Assembly: GCA_045650505.1 (NCBI GenBank)
Contig: JAZRRE010000004.1
Span: forward strand, 1 to 34,313
DNA: 34,313 nucleotides
Reading direction: 5' to 3'
DNA from: RGIG1681 sp045650505
GTDB lineage: Bacteria; Bacillota; Clostridia; Christensenellales; UBA1242
Shown here: positions 25,097-33,877 of the stretch, in pieces
Layout: each line of letters opens with the position of its first letter
How positions within the stretch are numbered: the stretch's first letter is position 1
The notes under the pieces: generated by a model
Database searches by the model: none
What the model was told of the DNA's origin: nothing
Seen by the model: only the letters and a program-made list of their open reading frames with translations
Program-made: the position numbers and the translations under genes

Positions 25097-25848
25097 TGAA
25101 GTTTCTCCCAAAGTGTTTTAAAATATTCGTTGAAAACAGGGTTTTCACGTCGCTCTAGAGGAGTTAATGTTTTTGCAAATTCAAGAGTAATAATTTTTTT
25201 TATAGTTCCAGGTCTTTTAGTTAAGATTATGATTTTATCGCTCATTGAAATTGCTTCTGATATATCGTGAGTTACAAGTATAGCAGTTTTATTTTCAGAT
25301 TTAATTATTGAATGAATATCATTTTGAACGGAAAGTCTTGTTTGATAATCTAGAGCAGAAAAAGGTTCATCAAGTAAAAGAATTTTTGGGTTTAAAGCAA
25401 GAGTTCGAATCAGTGAAACTCTTTGTCGCATTCCACCTGAAAGTTCTGCGGGTTTAGATTTTTCAAAACCTAATAAACCATATTTTTCAATCAAAGAAAG
25501 CAATTGTTCTTTTGATAAACAATTTTTGTTTTTATTTATTTTTATTCCAACACACACATTTTGAGAAACAGAAAGCCATTCAAACAGATTGTCACGTTGA
25601 AGCATATATCCAACATTGGTTGTAACTTTTGAAACTTTTTCATTTTCTATTAAAATTTCACCAGAGGTTGGCTTTAAAAGCCCTGCAATCATTGAGAGGA
25701 TTGTTGTTTTTCCACAGCCACTTGGCCCAACAATGCTAACGAACTCTCCTTGATTTACACTAAAACTAATGTCTTTAATTGCTTCAGTTTCACTTTTTAA
25801 TGTTTGATAGGTTAAACTGATATTTTTAATTTCAAGTAAAGCGTTCAA
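25093..25848 (-). CDS. ABC transporter ATP-binding protein (SsuB/TauB-like)
   Basis: A 251-residue ATPase energising import. Walker A GPSGCGKTT is at 41-49, the Q-loop lies near MLQRDN, the signature LSGGMRQR at 136-143, Walker B ILLLDEP at 156-162 and the switch His at 194. The fold and sequence match nitrate/sulfonate/taurine-type importers. The start is TTG at 25848, placed 5 bases after AAGGAGG, so a weak start codon is offset by a strong ribosome site. It follows the binding protein by 38 bases and overlaps the permease by 4 bases. Confidence 0.95.
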   Translation of the reverse strand: MNALLEIKNISLTYQTLKSETEAIKDISFSVNQGEFVSIVGPSGCGKTTILSMIAGLLKPTSGEILIENEKVSKVTTNVGYMLQRDNLFEWLSVSQNVCVGIKINKNKNCLSKEQLLSLIEKYGLLGFEKSKPAELSGGMRQRVSLIRTLALNPKILLLDEPFSALDYQTRLSVQNDIHSIIKSENKTAILVTHDISEAISMSDKIIILTKRPGTIKKIITLEFAKTLTPLERRENPVFNEYFKTLWEKLQ

Positions 25849-25886
25849 AAATTCCTCCTTTGGAGAAAAAATATAGAAAGCAAAAA

Positions 25887-26891
25887 TTAAATTTCATTTG
25901 CGATTGAGTTATCTACAACCTTTGAAAAATCTACATCGTTTGTTATTGTGCCTGCATTTTTGAGTACATCTAAAAGTCTGTTATATGAATCTTTTGACAT
26001 AGCAGGAGAACTTGACCATGCGTCAATTTCAAGATATTTTTCAACAGCTTTTGCAAGTGATTCAACGCTGGAACCATCAAACGATGGTTTTAATGCTTTT
26101 GCTACATCAGTTGATGAGTTTTCATAGATGTAAAGATAAGCCTTTTTTATTGCTTTTAAAAAGCCGGTTGCAAGGTCTTTGTGTTCAGTTAAAAATTTTG
26201 GGTATGCCATAAAGCAAGTATATGGAATTTCACCAGAGAATTCACCAACTGAACCAACATAATATCCTTTGCCAGCGGCAACAAATTCAGATGCGGTTGG
26301 CTCAAACATTGTGCAAAATTCTGCACTTGTCGATTCAAAAACTGAAACCATCATATTAAATGAGGTGTCGGTGTCAAGAGTGGTATTCACATCATCAAAA
26401 GTTCCTGCATTGTTGCAAATCCATTCAAATGTCATTGCAGGAAGTCCACCTTCACGACCGATTATTGCAGTTTTTCCATTTAAACTTGATGCGAAATCAA
26501 AGTTTGTTATAGGTGTTTTTGAAATTAAAAAACTACCATCTTTTTTAGTTAATTGTCCAAAAACAACAGGGTGGTTTGTGCTGCCACTATTTTCAACATA
26601 AACAACAGTTTCTGGTCCCATTAAAGCAATATCGGCAGAGCCAGAGAGAAGTGCAGTCATACTTGCATCACTTCCGCCGCCATTTGTGAGTTCAATGGTG
26701 ATGCCTTCATCTTCCATATATCCAAGATTTATTGCAAGGTATAATGGAGCATAAAACACGCTGTGTGTTACTTCGTTAATGCGAATTTTTCCATTTGCAA
26801 TGTCATTATTTTTCTTTTTGCAGCCAACTAGTGATATGCAAGAAACAAAACATAATGCAATAGCACAAACAAAAGTTAATACTTTTTTCAT
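25887..26891 (-). CDS. ABC transporter substrate-binding lipoprotein (SsuA/NMT1-like)
   Basis: A 334-residue extracytoplasmic binding protein. The signal peptide ends in lipobox LVGC with Cys24 as the lipid-anchored residue. The mature part shows the NMT1/SsuA pattern: VFYAPLYLAINLGYMEDEGI near the start, then a Gly-rich GGGSDASMTALLSGSADIA segment that forms the ligand pocket. Candidate ligands in this group are sulfonates, thiamine precursors, riboflavin or other small organics; none can be chosen from the sequence, and no riboswitch is seen upstream. GGAGG lies 5 bases before the ATG. First gene of a three-gene importer operon. Confidence 0.92.
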   Translation of the reverse strand: MKKVLTFVCAIALCFVSCISLVGCKKKNNDIANGKIRINEVTHSVFYAPLYLAINLGYMEDEGITIELTNGGGSDASMTALLSGSADIALMGPETVVYVENSGSTNHPVVFGQLTKKDGSFLISKTPITNFDFASSLNGKTAIIGREGGLPAMTFEWICNNAGTFDDVNTTLDTDTSFNMMVSVFESTSAEFCTMFEPTASEFVAAGKGYYVGSVGEFSGEIPYTCFMAYPKFLTEHKDLATGFLKAIKKAYLYIYENSSTDVAKALKPSFDGSSVESLAKAVEKYLEIDAWSSSPAMSKDSYNRLLDVLKNAGTITNDVDFSKVVDNSIANEI

Positions 26892-26909
26892 TATTCCTCC
26901 TTAAATTTT

Positions 26910-26939
26910 TTATAAGGAAATCAAATTGTTTCCTTATAA
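26910..26939. repeat. 11-bp perfect inverted repeat at the start of the ABC operon
   Basis: TTATAAGGAAA (26910-26920) and its complement (26929-26939) flank 8 bases. No T-run follows on either strand, so it is not a terminator. The predicted minus-strand transcription start (near 26936) lies inside one arm, which suggests an operator. On RNA, CCTTA in the repeat could alternatively pair with TAAGG of the ribosome site. Confidence 0.6.
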
Positions 26940-26942
26940 CTC

Positions 26943-26972
26943 ATTTTATGTGGAAAATAAACAGCTTGTGAA
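26943..26972 (-). promoter_or_regulatory. promoter of the ABC importer operon
   Basis: Reading the minus strand: TTCACA (26972-26967), an 18-base spacer and TAAAAT (26948-26943). One mismatch from consensus in each hexamer. Confidence 0.6.
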
Positions 26973-27013
26973 TTAATTATGTGATAAAAACATTTTTATT
27001 TTTTGCTTTAATT

Positions 27014-27022
27014 TGGTATAAT
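27014..27022 (+). promoter_or_regulatory. extended -10 promoter of the membrane protein pair
   Basis: TGGTATAAT (TG 27014-27015, TATAAT 27017-27022) with a weak T-rich -35. The predicted start near 27029 precedes the ribosome site TGGAG (27035-27039). Confidence 0.7.
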
Positions 27023-27044
27023 TAAAATGTTTAATGGAGTTTAT

Positions 27045-27641
27045 ATGTTTGACAAGAATTCGAGATTTCCAAGATTTATTATTTTAATGTTACTTCCAAT
27101 CACATTTATAATGCTTATTGGAATGTTTTTTGATGTTAAATTTGTTGCAAGTGCTTATTTTATTGCAATTTTAGTATCGGTTGTATTTTTTATGTTAGAT
27201 AAAAAATATGGTGATAGTGTGGCAAACTATAAGTTAGCGTTTTTATTGTTTGATATTATCAATTTGATTGCCATAATTGCGGTTGTTTATTATGAATTTA
27301 CGAAACATTCAAAACTTTTAAATATTATGCTTATTGCACTTATGGCGGTTTTGTTGTTCTTAATTTTAATAGATGTGAATTTGTTAAAGAATAAAGATAT
27401 TTCTAAAAAGTATAGTGTGTTTATTGGGCTTTTAAATCTGGGTGTTATGATTTGCATTTTAACTTATTTTTGCAATGTTTCAGAGTTATTTTTTGTGATT
27501 GGTGCTTTAGTTTTTGAAGTTGCAATAATAGTGCTTAAAACAATAATTATTTTTAAGAAACACAAAAAAGTTAAAGAACAAGAAAATGAATTTGATATTG
27601 TGTCTATAATTAGAGCGGAAGAAGAAGGAGATTTTGAATAA
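27045..27641 (+). CDS. unknown multi-pass membrane protein
   Basis: A 198-residue protein with about six hydrophobic segments (roughly 10-27, 30-46, 59-77, 86-105, 120-138 and 143-164) and a charged cytoplasmic C-terminus of about 30 residues. No family is recognised. An earlier in-frame ATG at 27027 lies too close to the -10; the start at 27045 has TGGAG 5 bases upstream. Its stop shares one base with the start of the next gene (TAATG), so the two are translated together and probably work together. Confidence 0.75.
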   Translation: MFDKNSRFPRFIILMLLPITFIMLIGMFFDVKFVASAYFIAILVSVVFFMLDKKYGDSVANYKLAFLLFDIINLIAIIAVVYYEFTKHSKLLNIMLIALMAVLLFLILIDVNLLKNKDISKKYSVFIGLLNLGVMICILTYFCNVSELFFVIGALVFEVAIIVLKTIIIFKKHKKVKEQENEFDIVSIIRAEEEGDFE

Positions 27642-27871
27642 TGACTTTAAAACTTATAATGCTGCTTGCTATAACTGTGTGTGCTGCAATTGCACTTTGT
27701 GCAGGTTTCTTTGTTGAAAGAAAAGAAAGAAAGCAAGCAAAGAAAAATAATAAGAAAGAATACAAAAAACAAGACTATAAAAATTTGCATCAAAATCGAA
27801 CAGTTATTAAAATTCGTTTGATTTGCTTTGTGATTATGCTTGTATGTTTGTTTATTTGTATGTTTTTTTAG
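27641..27871 (+). CDS. small unknown membrane protein, 76 aa
   Basis: Two hydrophobic segments (about 3-23 and 57-75) flank a strongly basic central region rich in Lys, Arg and Asn, giving a hairpin topology with the basic part in the cytoplasm. AAGGAG lies 10 bases before the ATG inside the upstream gene, and the start codon overlaps that gene's stop. No family is recognised; it may be a subunit of the preceding membrane protein. Confidence 0.7.
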   Translation: MTLKLIMLLAITVCAAIALCAGFFVERKERKQAKKNNKKEYKKQDYKNLHQNRTVIKIRLICFVIMLVCLFICMFF

Positions 27872-27873
27872 AA

Positions 27874-27882
27874 TGTTAGAAT
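27874..27882 (+). promoter_or_regulatory. possible extended -10 promoter of galE
   Basis: TGTTAGAAT (TG 27874-27875, TAGAAT 27877-27882) with a weak -35. It would start transcription about 18 bases before the galE ATG. Confidence 0.4.
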
Positions 27883-27907
27883 ATCATATAGAAAAGGAGA
27901 GTCAATT

Positions 27908-28921
27908 ATGAAGATTTTATTTACAGGTGGACTTGGATATATTGGTTCGCATACAGCAGTTGAGGTTTTAGAACAAGGTTTTGATGTGATTGTTGCAGAT
28001 AATTTAAGCAATTCTAAAATTGGTGTTTTAGATAAAATAAAACAAATCACCGGAAAAGATGTAAAATTTTATCAAATTGATGTTTGTGATAAAGATGCAC
28101 TTGAGAAGGTGTTTAAAGAAAATGCGGATATTTTTGCCGTAATCCATTTTGCTGGCTATAAGGCTGTGGGTGAATCAGTGCGTGAGCCACTTATGTATTA
28201 TGAAAATAATATGATTTCAACTTTTAATGTGCTTCGTATGATGGAAAAATATAATTGTAAGAATATAATTTTTAGTTCTTCAGCAACGGTGTATCAACAA
28301 TCTGAAATTATGCCACTTGAAGAAGATTTTCCACTTTCTGCAACAAATCCTTATGGCAGAACAAAACTTTTTAATGAGTATGTTTTGAAAGATTATCAAA
28401 ATGTGCACAAAGATACGAATGTGATTATTCTTCGTTACTTTAATCCAATTGGTGCACACGATAGTGGGCTTCTTGGTGAAGACCCTAATGGAATTCCAAA
28501 TAACTTAATGCCTTATATCTGCAAAGTTGCAGTTGGTGAGCTTGACCACCTTAACATTTTTGGAAATGATTATAAAACCAAAGATGGAACAGGTGTTCGT
28601 GATTACATTCACGTTGTTGACCTTGCTGATGGTCATGTGAAAGCACTTCAAAAAGTGGTGCGTGAGCCTGAAACAGGGCTTAAAATTTATAATCTTGGAA
28701 CAGGAACAGGTTATAGTGTTTTAGATATTGTTAACACATTTAACAAGGTTAACGGTGATTTAGTTAAATATGAAATTGCCGCAAGAAGACCAGGTGATAT
28801 TGATGAATGTTATGCATCATCAAAGAGAGCTGAAGAAGAAATTGGCTTCAAAGCAACAAAAACTCTTGCTGATATGTGCAAGTCAAGTTACGAATATCAA
28901 AAAAACAATAAGAAAAAATAA
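27908..28921 (+). CDS. galE: UDP-glucose 4-epimerase
   Basis: A 337-residue cytoplasmic short-chain dehydrogenase-family enzyme interconverting UDP-glucose and UDP-galactose. It shows the NAD loop TGGLGYIG (6-13), FSSSATVYQ near 122-130, the catalytic Tyr149 and Lys153 in YGRTK, and RYFNPIGAH. The length fits bacterial GalE; it could also serve UDP-GlcNAc. AAAGGAGA precedes the ATG. It stands between the membrane pair and valS with its own likely promoter; no galK or galT is in the window, so supply of galactose for polymers is as likely as galactose use. Confidence 0.94.
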   Translation: MKILFTGGLGYIGSHTAVEVLEQGFDVIVADNLSNSKIGVLDKIKQITGKDVKFYQIDVCDKDALEKVFKENADIFAVIHFAGYKAVGESVREPLMYYENNMISTFNVLRMMEKYNCKNIIFSSSATVYQQSEIMPLEEDFPLSATNPYGRTKLFNEYVLKDYQNVHKDTNVIILRYFNPIGAHDSGLLGEDPNGIPNNLMPYICKVAVGELDHLNIFGNDYKTKDGTGVRDYIHVVDLADGHVKALQKVVREPETGLKIYNLGTGTGYSVLDIVNTFNKVNGDLVKYEIAARRPGDIDECYASSKRAEEEIGFKATKTLADMCKSSYEYQKNNKKK

Positions 28922-28929
28922 ATTAGCTA

Positions 28930-28958
28930 TTGAAACTTTTTGATAAAAGGGGTATTAT
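28930..28958 (+). promoter_or_regulatory. promoter of valS
   Basis: TTGAAA (28930-28935), a 17-base spacer and TATTAT (28953-28958). The predicted leader is only about 25 bases, so no T-box precedes valS, unlike ileS. Confidence 0.78.
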
Positions 28959-28990
28959 AGCTGTTATAAATGGACAGGAGAAATTGACTT

Positions 28991-31600
28991 ATGAGTATTA
29001 TGAAAGAGGAAGGTTCTTACACCCCTCAAAATTTCGAAGATGATATATATAAAAATTGGGAAGAAAAAGGTTATTTTAGAGCAAGAGTAAATAAGAATAA
29101 AAAACCATTTACTATTGTTATGCCTCCACCAAACGTTACTAGCAAAGCGCACGTTGGACATGCTCTTGATATGACCCTTCAAGATGTTTTAATTAGATAT
29201 AAGAGAATGAAAGGTTTTGAAGCTCTTTGGCTTCCTGGAACTGACCATGCAGCACTTGCAACTGAACATAAGATTGTTGAAAAACTTCGCAATGAAGGCA
29301 AAACCAAAGAAATGATTGGCCGTGATGAATTTGATAAAGAAGCTTGGGCTTGGTATGACAAATACGGCAATGCTATTATCGACCAATTCAAGAAAATGGG
29401 CTTTTCTGCTGATTGGGATAGATATCGTTTCACTATGGATGAAACTAGCACAAATGCAGTTTTAGAAGCATTTATCAATCTTTATAACAAAGGTTATATC
29501 TATAAAGGTTCAAGAGAAACAAACTGGTGCATTCATTGTAAGTCAGTAGTTTCTGATGATGAAGTTGTTTATAATGATGAATCAGGTTCAATGTGGCATA
29601 TTAGATATAAATTCACTGATGGTAGTGGAGAGATTATTCTTGCAACCACAAGACCAGAAACATTATTTGGTGATACTGCTGTTGCTGTTAACCCAGATGA
29701 TGATAGATATAAGGCTATTGTTGGCAAGAAGGTAATTGTTCCATTTGTTAATCGTGAGATTCCAATTATTGCCGATTCTTATGTTGAAAAAGAGTTTGGA
29801 ACAGGTATGGTTAAAATCACACCTGCACATGACCCTAATGACTATGAAGTTGGAAAGCGTCATAATCTTGAAATCATTGAATGTATTTCAAAAGAGGGTA
29901 TTATGACTGACATAACAGGTGATAAATTCAAGGGTTTAGGCTTGTTAGAGGCTAGAGAGAAGGTTGTTGAAGAACTTAAAGCACTTGGTCTTTTAGAGAA
30001 GATTGAACCATATACTCACTCTGTTGGTCACTGTGAAAGATGTCACACCGCAATCGAACCAATGATTACAGAACAATGGTTTGTTAAAATGATAGAACTT
30101 GTAAAACCTGCAATTAAATGTGTTGAAGATGGTTCACTTAAAATTCATCCAAAGAGATTTGAAAAGAACTATTTCCATTGGCTTCGCAATATTCGCGATT
30201 GGTGCATTTCAAGACAAATTTGGACAGGTCACAGAATTCCTATCTATTATTGCAAAGATTGCAGAAATGTTATGGCTTCAAAAACAAATGTTGCAAAATG
30301 TGACAAATGTGGAAGCACAAATATTTATCAAGACCCAGATGTTTTAGATACATGGTTCTCTTCAGCACTTTGGCCAGTGACCACTCTTGGTTGGCCAAAC
30401 AAAAATGCTGACCTTGATTATTTCTATCCAACATCAGTTCTTGTTACCGGTTTTGATATCTTGACTCAATGGGTAACAAAAATGGTTTATATGGGCATTG
30501 AATGTAATAAGAATGTTCCATTCACTAACTGTTTAATTCATGGTCTTGTTCGTGATGAACAGGGTAGAAAGATGTCAAAGAGTCTTGGAAATGGTGTTGA
30601 CCCACTTGAAGTTAAGAAAGATTATGGTGCTGATACATTGCGTTTAGCACTTGTTAAAGATATGGCTATGGGTATTGACACTAGATTTAGCCAAAATAAA
30701 ATTGATGATGCTAGAAGCTTTATCAATAAAGTTTGGAATGCTAGCAAGTTTATCTCAATGCACCAAGAAGGAATCGAACTTTTAAGTGTTAAAGACATTG
30801 AACTTGATGATGTTCAAAAATGGATTCTCTTTAAACTTGATGAAATTTCAGAAAATATCTATAAAAATATTGATAACTTTGATGTTGGTGTTGCACTTTC
30901 AAATGCTGTTTCATTTACACTTGACACATTCTGCGATTGGGCTATTGAACTTTCTAAACCTGCAATTTTTGCTGGTGGTGAAACAAAACAAAAAATGGTT
31001 AGCGTTTTAGCATTTGTTTTCGAACAAGTTTTGAAATTATTGCACCCATTCATTCCTTATGTTACAGAATATATTTATGAAAGACTTTCATTTGTAAACA
31101 AAGCTGAAAGCATTATGATTAGCGCTTATGCAGAAACTTCTGATTTTGCTAAATTTAAGAAAGAGGCGGCAAAAACTGAAGAACTTGTTGAACTTATCAC
31201 TGCACTTCGTAAGTTTAAGATTGATAATGGCAAAAAATCTTCTGACAAAGTTAACTTTGCTTGCAAAGAAACAACATTTGCAAAAGAACATAAGGCAGTT
31301 ATTGAAAAACTTGCAAATATTGTTCTTGAATTTAGTGAAGAACAAAAAGGAAAGACTTTGGTTCTTTCAGTTGGTGAATTTGTTTTAGTTGAAGATGAAG
31401 TTGATGCTGAAACACAAAAGGCAATTTTAAACAAAGACATTGAAAAGGTTATGTTTGAAATTGAAAGAAGCAAGAAAATGCTTAACAATCCAAGTTTCGT
31501 TGCAAAAGCTCCAGAAGCTCTTGTTGCTACTGAAAAAGCAAAACTTGCTAAAAATGAAGAATTACTTGCTTCACTTCAAGCAAAACTTGCTGAAATTTAA
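28991..31600 (+). CDS. valS: valyl-tRNA synthetase
   Basis: A cytoplasmic class I synthetase charging tRNA-Val. The 869-residue protein has HVGH at 54-57 in PPPNVTSKAHVGH, the CP1 editing domain with TTRPETLFGDTAVAV, and KMSKS at 527-531. The C-terminal coiled coil (about 800-869, rich in Lys, Glu and Leu) contacts the tRNA elbow. Length matches bacterial ValRS. AGGAG lies 10 bases upstream of the ATG. A single-gene transcript with its own promoter and terminator. Confidence 0.97.
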   Translation: MSIMKEEGSYTPQNFEDDIYKNWEEKGYFRARVNKNKKPFTIVMPPPNVTSKAHVGHALDMTLQDVLIRYKRMKGFEALWLPGTDHAALATEHKIVEKLRNEGKTKEMIGRDEFDKEAWAWYDKYGNAIIDQFKKMGFSADWDRYRFTMDETSTNAVLEAFINLYNKGYIYKGSRETNWCIHCKSVVSDDEVVYNDESGSMWHIRYKFTDGSGEIILATTRPETLFGDTAVAVNPDDDRYKAIVGKKVIVPFVNREIPIIADSYVEKEFGTGMVKITPAHDPNDYEVGKRHNLEIIECISKEGIMTDITGDKFKGLGLLEAREKVVEELKALGLLEKIEPYTHSVGHCERCHTAIEPMITEQWFVKMIELVKPAIKCVEDGSLKIHPKRFEKNYFHWLRNIRDWCISRQIWTGHRIPIYYCKDCRNVMASKTNVAKCDKCGSTNIYQDPDVLDTWFSSALWPVTTLGWPNKNADLDYFYPTSVLVTGFDILTQWVTKMVYMGIECNKNVPFTNCLIHGLVRDEQGRKMSKSLGNGVDPLEVKKDYGADTLRLALVKDMAMGIDTRFSQNKIDDARSFINKVWNASKFISMHQEGIELLSVKDIELDDVQKWILFKLDEISENIYKNIDNFDVGVALSNAVSFTLDTFCDWAIELSKPAIFAGGETKQKMVSVLAFVFEQVLKLLHPFIPYVTEYIYERLSFVNKAESIMISAYAETSDFAKFKKEAAKTEELVELITALRKFKIDNGKKSSDKVNFACKETTFAKEHKAVIEKLANIVLEFSEEQKGKTLVLSVGEFVLVEDEVDAETQKAILNKDIEKVMFEIERSKKMLNNPSFVAKAPEALVATEKAKLAKNEELLASLQAKLAEI

Positions 31601-31605
31601 TAATA

Positions 31606-31637
31606 AAAAGACGCTTTGTTTTAAGCGTCTTTTTTTG
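31606..31637 (+). terminator. intrinsic terminator of valS
   Basis: An 11-bp stem (31606-31616 with 31623-31633) with a 6-base loop, then a T-run. Confidence 0.9.
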
Positions 31638-31645
31638 TGCAAAGA

Positions 31646-31676
31646 AAAAACTCACTAAAATTTAGTGAGTTTTTGT
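31646..31676 (-). terminator. intrinsic terminator of guaA
   Basis: A near-perfect inverted repeat (arms about 31646-31659 and 31661-31674) flanked by A-run and T-run, placed just after the guaA stop on the minus strand. It may also back up the valS terminator on the plus strand. Confidence 0.85.
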
Positions 31677-31684
31677 TGTTTTTA

Positions 31685-33220
31685 TTATTCCCATTCAATA
31701 GTTGAAGGTGGTTTTGATGTGATGTCATAAACAACACGGTTAATGTGTTTGCATTCATTAACGATTCTGTTTGAACATTTATCAAGCACTTCATAAGGAA
31801 TTTTGTACCAATCTGCAGTCATTGCATCAACGCTGCTAACACCACGAAGGGCAACAGTGTAGTCATAAGTTCTTTCATCACCCATAACACCAACTGAACG
31901 CATATTAGTGAGAACTGCAAAGTATTGCCAGATTTCTTTGTCAAGACCAGCATTTGCGATTTCTTCTCTAAAGATATAGTCAACATCACGAAGAAGGTCA
32001 AGTTTATCTTTTGTGATATTTCCAAGAACACGAATTGCAAGGCCTGGGCCAGGGAATGGTTGACGCATTACAATGTTTTCAGGAAGACCAAGTTCGAAAC
32101 CAACTTTTCTAACTTCATCTTTATAAAGGTCACGAAGTGGTTCAACGATTTCTTCAAAATCAACAACTGATGGAAGACCACCAACATTGTGGTGACTCTT
32201 GATAACTTGTGATTTTCCGTTTCCGCTTTCAACAACGTCTGGATAGATTGTTCCTTGAGCAAGGAAGTCAACTTTTCCAATTTTCTTTGCTTCTTTTTCA
32301 AATACTTTGATAAATTGTTTGCCGATGATTTTTCTCTTCTTTTCTGGTTCAGATTTATTTTTAAGTTTCTTTAAGAAAATTTTTGAAGCATCTGCTGTGA
32401 TGAGGTTGATTTTGAATTGTTCTTTGAAAACTTTTTCAACTTCTTCACGTTCACCTTTACGAAGAAGACCGTGGTCAACAAACACACAAATCAAGCCTTC
32501 AGGGCAAGCTTTTTGAAGAAGGGCAGCACAAACAGAGCTATCAACACCACCAGAAAGGGCAAGAAGAACTTTCTTTCCTTTAAGTTTTTCTTTAAGACGT
32601 GTAACTTGGTCGTTAACAAAACCGTCCATAGTCCATTCGCCTTTAGCATTACAAACTTTGTAAAGGAAGTTTTTCATAATATCTAAACCTTGAATGCTAT
32701 GCACAACTTCTGGGTGGAATTGGAAACCATAGATTTTCTTTTCATCATTAGCATATGCAGCAATTTCAGTGTCTTTTGTGCTTGCAATAACTTTAAAGCC
32801 TTTGCCAAGTTTGTCAACTGAATCGTGGTGACTCATCCAAACGGTGCCTTTTTTGTTTACACCTTCAAAAAGAATGTGGTCTTGATATTCAATTTCAACT
32901 TTGCCGTATTCACCAATTTTTGCGGTTTTAACTTTTCCACCATTCATTTGAGCGGTGAGTTGCATTCCATAGCAGATTGCAAAGATTGGAATTCCAAGAT
33001 TGAATACTTCTGGGTCGATAGTAAGGGCAGTTTCATCAAAAGTGCTTAATGGTCCACCTGTGAAGATGATGCCGATAGGGTCAATTTCTTTAATTTTTTC
33101 GGCTGATGTTGTGCAAGGGATAAGTTCTGAATAAACTTTCATATCACGAACTCTTCTTGCGATAAGTTGGCTGTATTGACCGCCGAAGTCAACAACCACA
33201 ACAGTTTCTCTTTTTGCCAT
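31685..33220 (-). CDS. guaA: GMP synthase (glutamine-hydrolysing)
   Basis: Converts XMP to GMP using glutamine and ATP. The 511-residue protein has an N-terminal class I glutamine amidotransferase (VVVDFGGQYSQLIARRVR start, nucleophile Cys83 in CYGMQL, His/Glu in FQFHPEV). An ATP pyrophosphatase domain follows with P-loop SGGVDSSV, and the C-terminal dimerisation domain ends in KPPSTIEWE, the family's usual C-terminus. All catalytic motifs are intact. AAAGGAG precedes the ATG. It has its own promoter and terminator. No purine riboswitch is visible in the roughly 20-base leader. Confidence 0.97.
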   Translation of the reverse strand: MAKRETVVVVDFGGQYSQLIARRVRDMKVYSELIPCTTSAEKIKEIDPIGIIFTGGPLSTFDETALTIDPEVFNLGIPIFAICYGMQLTAQMNGGKVKTAKIGEYGKVEIEYQDHILFEGVNKKGTVWMSHHDSVDKLGKGFKVIASTKDTEIAAYANDEKKIYGFQFHPEVVHSIQGLDIMKNFLYKVCNAKGEWTMDGFVNDQVTRLKEKLKGKKVLLALSGGVDSSVCAALLQKACPEGLICVFVDHGLLRKGEREEVEKVFKEQFKINLITADASKIFLKKLKNKSEPEKKRKIIGKQFIKVFEKEAKKIGKVDFLAQGTIYPDVVESGNGKSQVIKSHHNVGGLPSVVDFEEIVEPLRDLYKDEVRKVGFELGLPENIVMRQPFPGPGLAIRVLGNITKDKLDLLRDVDYIFREEIANAGLDKEIWQYFAVLTNMRSVGVMGDERTYDYTVALRGVSSVDAMTADWYKIPYEVLDKCSNRIVNECKHINRVVYDITSKPPSTIEWE

Positions 33221-33245
33221 ATATTAACTCCTTTTGTATAAAGTG

Positions 33246-33275
33246 ATTATAGCACATGAGGTCTTTTAATTGCAA
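33246..33275 (-). promoter_or_regulatory. promoter of guaA
   Basis: Reading the minus strand: TTGCAA (33275-33270), an 18-base spacer and TATAAT (33251-33246), with TGC directly before the -10 making it extended. Confidence 0.75.
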
Positions 33276-33332
33276 TAAAAACAAAAATATTTGTTGATTT
33301 TATAATTAAAATTAAAAATCAAATACAATATC

Positions 33333-33361
33333 TTGAAAGTAGGTTGAATTTGTGGTATAAT
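33333..33361 (+). promoter_or_regulatory. promoter of the unknown gene pair at the right end
   Basis: TTGAAA (33333-33338), a 17-base spacer and TATAAT (33356-33361) with TG at 33353-33354, an extended -10. It is divergent from the guaA promoter about 60 bases away. Confidence 0.82.
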
Positions 33362-33389
33362 ATATTCACAACTTATAAGGAGGTTGTTA

Positions 33390-33841
33390 TGGCAAAAAAA
33401 TACGCAAATGCATATAGAATTGTTTCAAGAGATACTGTTTCTGCTTATGAAACCGGTGATTTTTCTGCTGTTCCAAATTTAGATGGGGCTTATATGAAAA
33501 AGACTTTTGAAAGTATGAATAAAAATCAATATTTAGATGATGTTAGATATTTACACTTTTTTAAACTTTTAGGTGATGCAAGAGAATATTTGGAAGAAAT
33601 GCAAGATGTTGCACCAGGTGTTGAATTTTGTGTTTTAGAGTTTAATTTTGATGAGGCTATGTTAAAACAACTTAAAGGTACAGGATTTTATCATAGTAAA
33701 GCATATAATAAATTAGTTTCTATTCCTGAATATATTGTTCCTGTTGATGTTTATGATGCAAAATCAAATTATTTAGGTGAAGTTGCACCAAGTGAACTTG
33801 AACATTCTTTTGGAACATTTGTTGAAGATACTTATTATTAA
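33390..33841 (+). CDS. unknown protein, 150 aa
   Basis: A soluble protein starting MAKKYANAYRIVSR behind AAGGAGG (5-base spacing); an earlier in-frame ATG overlaps the promoter and is rejected. I cannot name the family. Notable segments are YRIVSRDTV near the start, YLHFFKLLGDAREYLEEM in the middle and SIPEYIVPVDVYD late. The order of an early Arg, a central aromatic/His strand and a late Glu loosely recalls ADP-ribosyltransferase-like folds, but this is weak. It is followed 36 bases later by a second small unknown gene, presumably on the same transcript. Confidence 0.8.
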
Positions 33842-33877
33842 CAAATGCTTTAAGTCGTGTAATTTAAGGAGATAAAT

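Noticed and set aside
26892..27013. A riboswitch (thiamine, riboflavin or similar) before the ABC operon
   Set aside because: The predicted leader is too short (about 45 bases) and holds no recognisable aptamer motif.
28922..28990. A T-box before valS
   Set aside because: Only about 70 bases separate galE and valS, with a promoter in them; no Stem I or TGGN motif fits.
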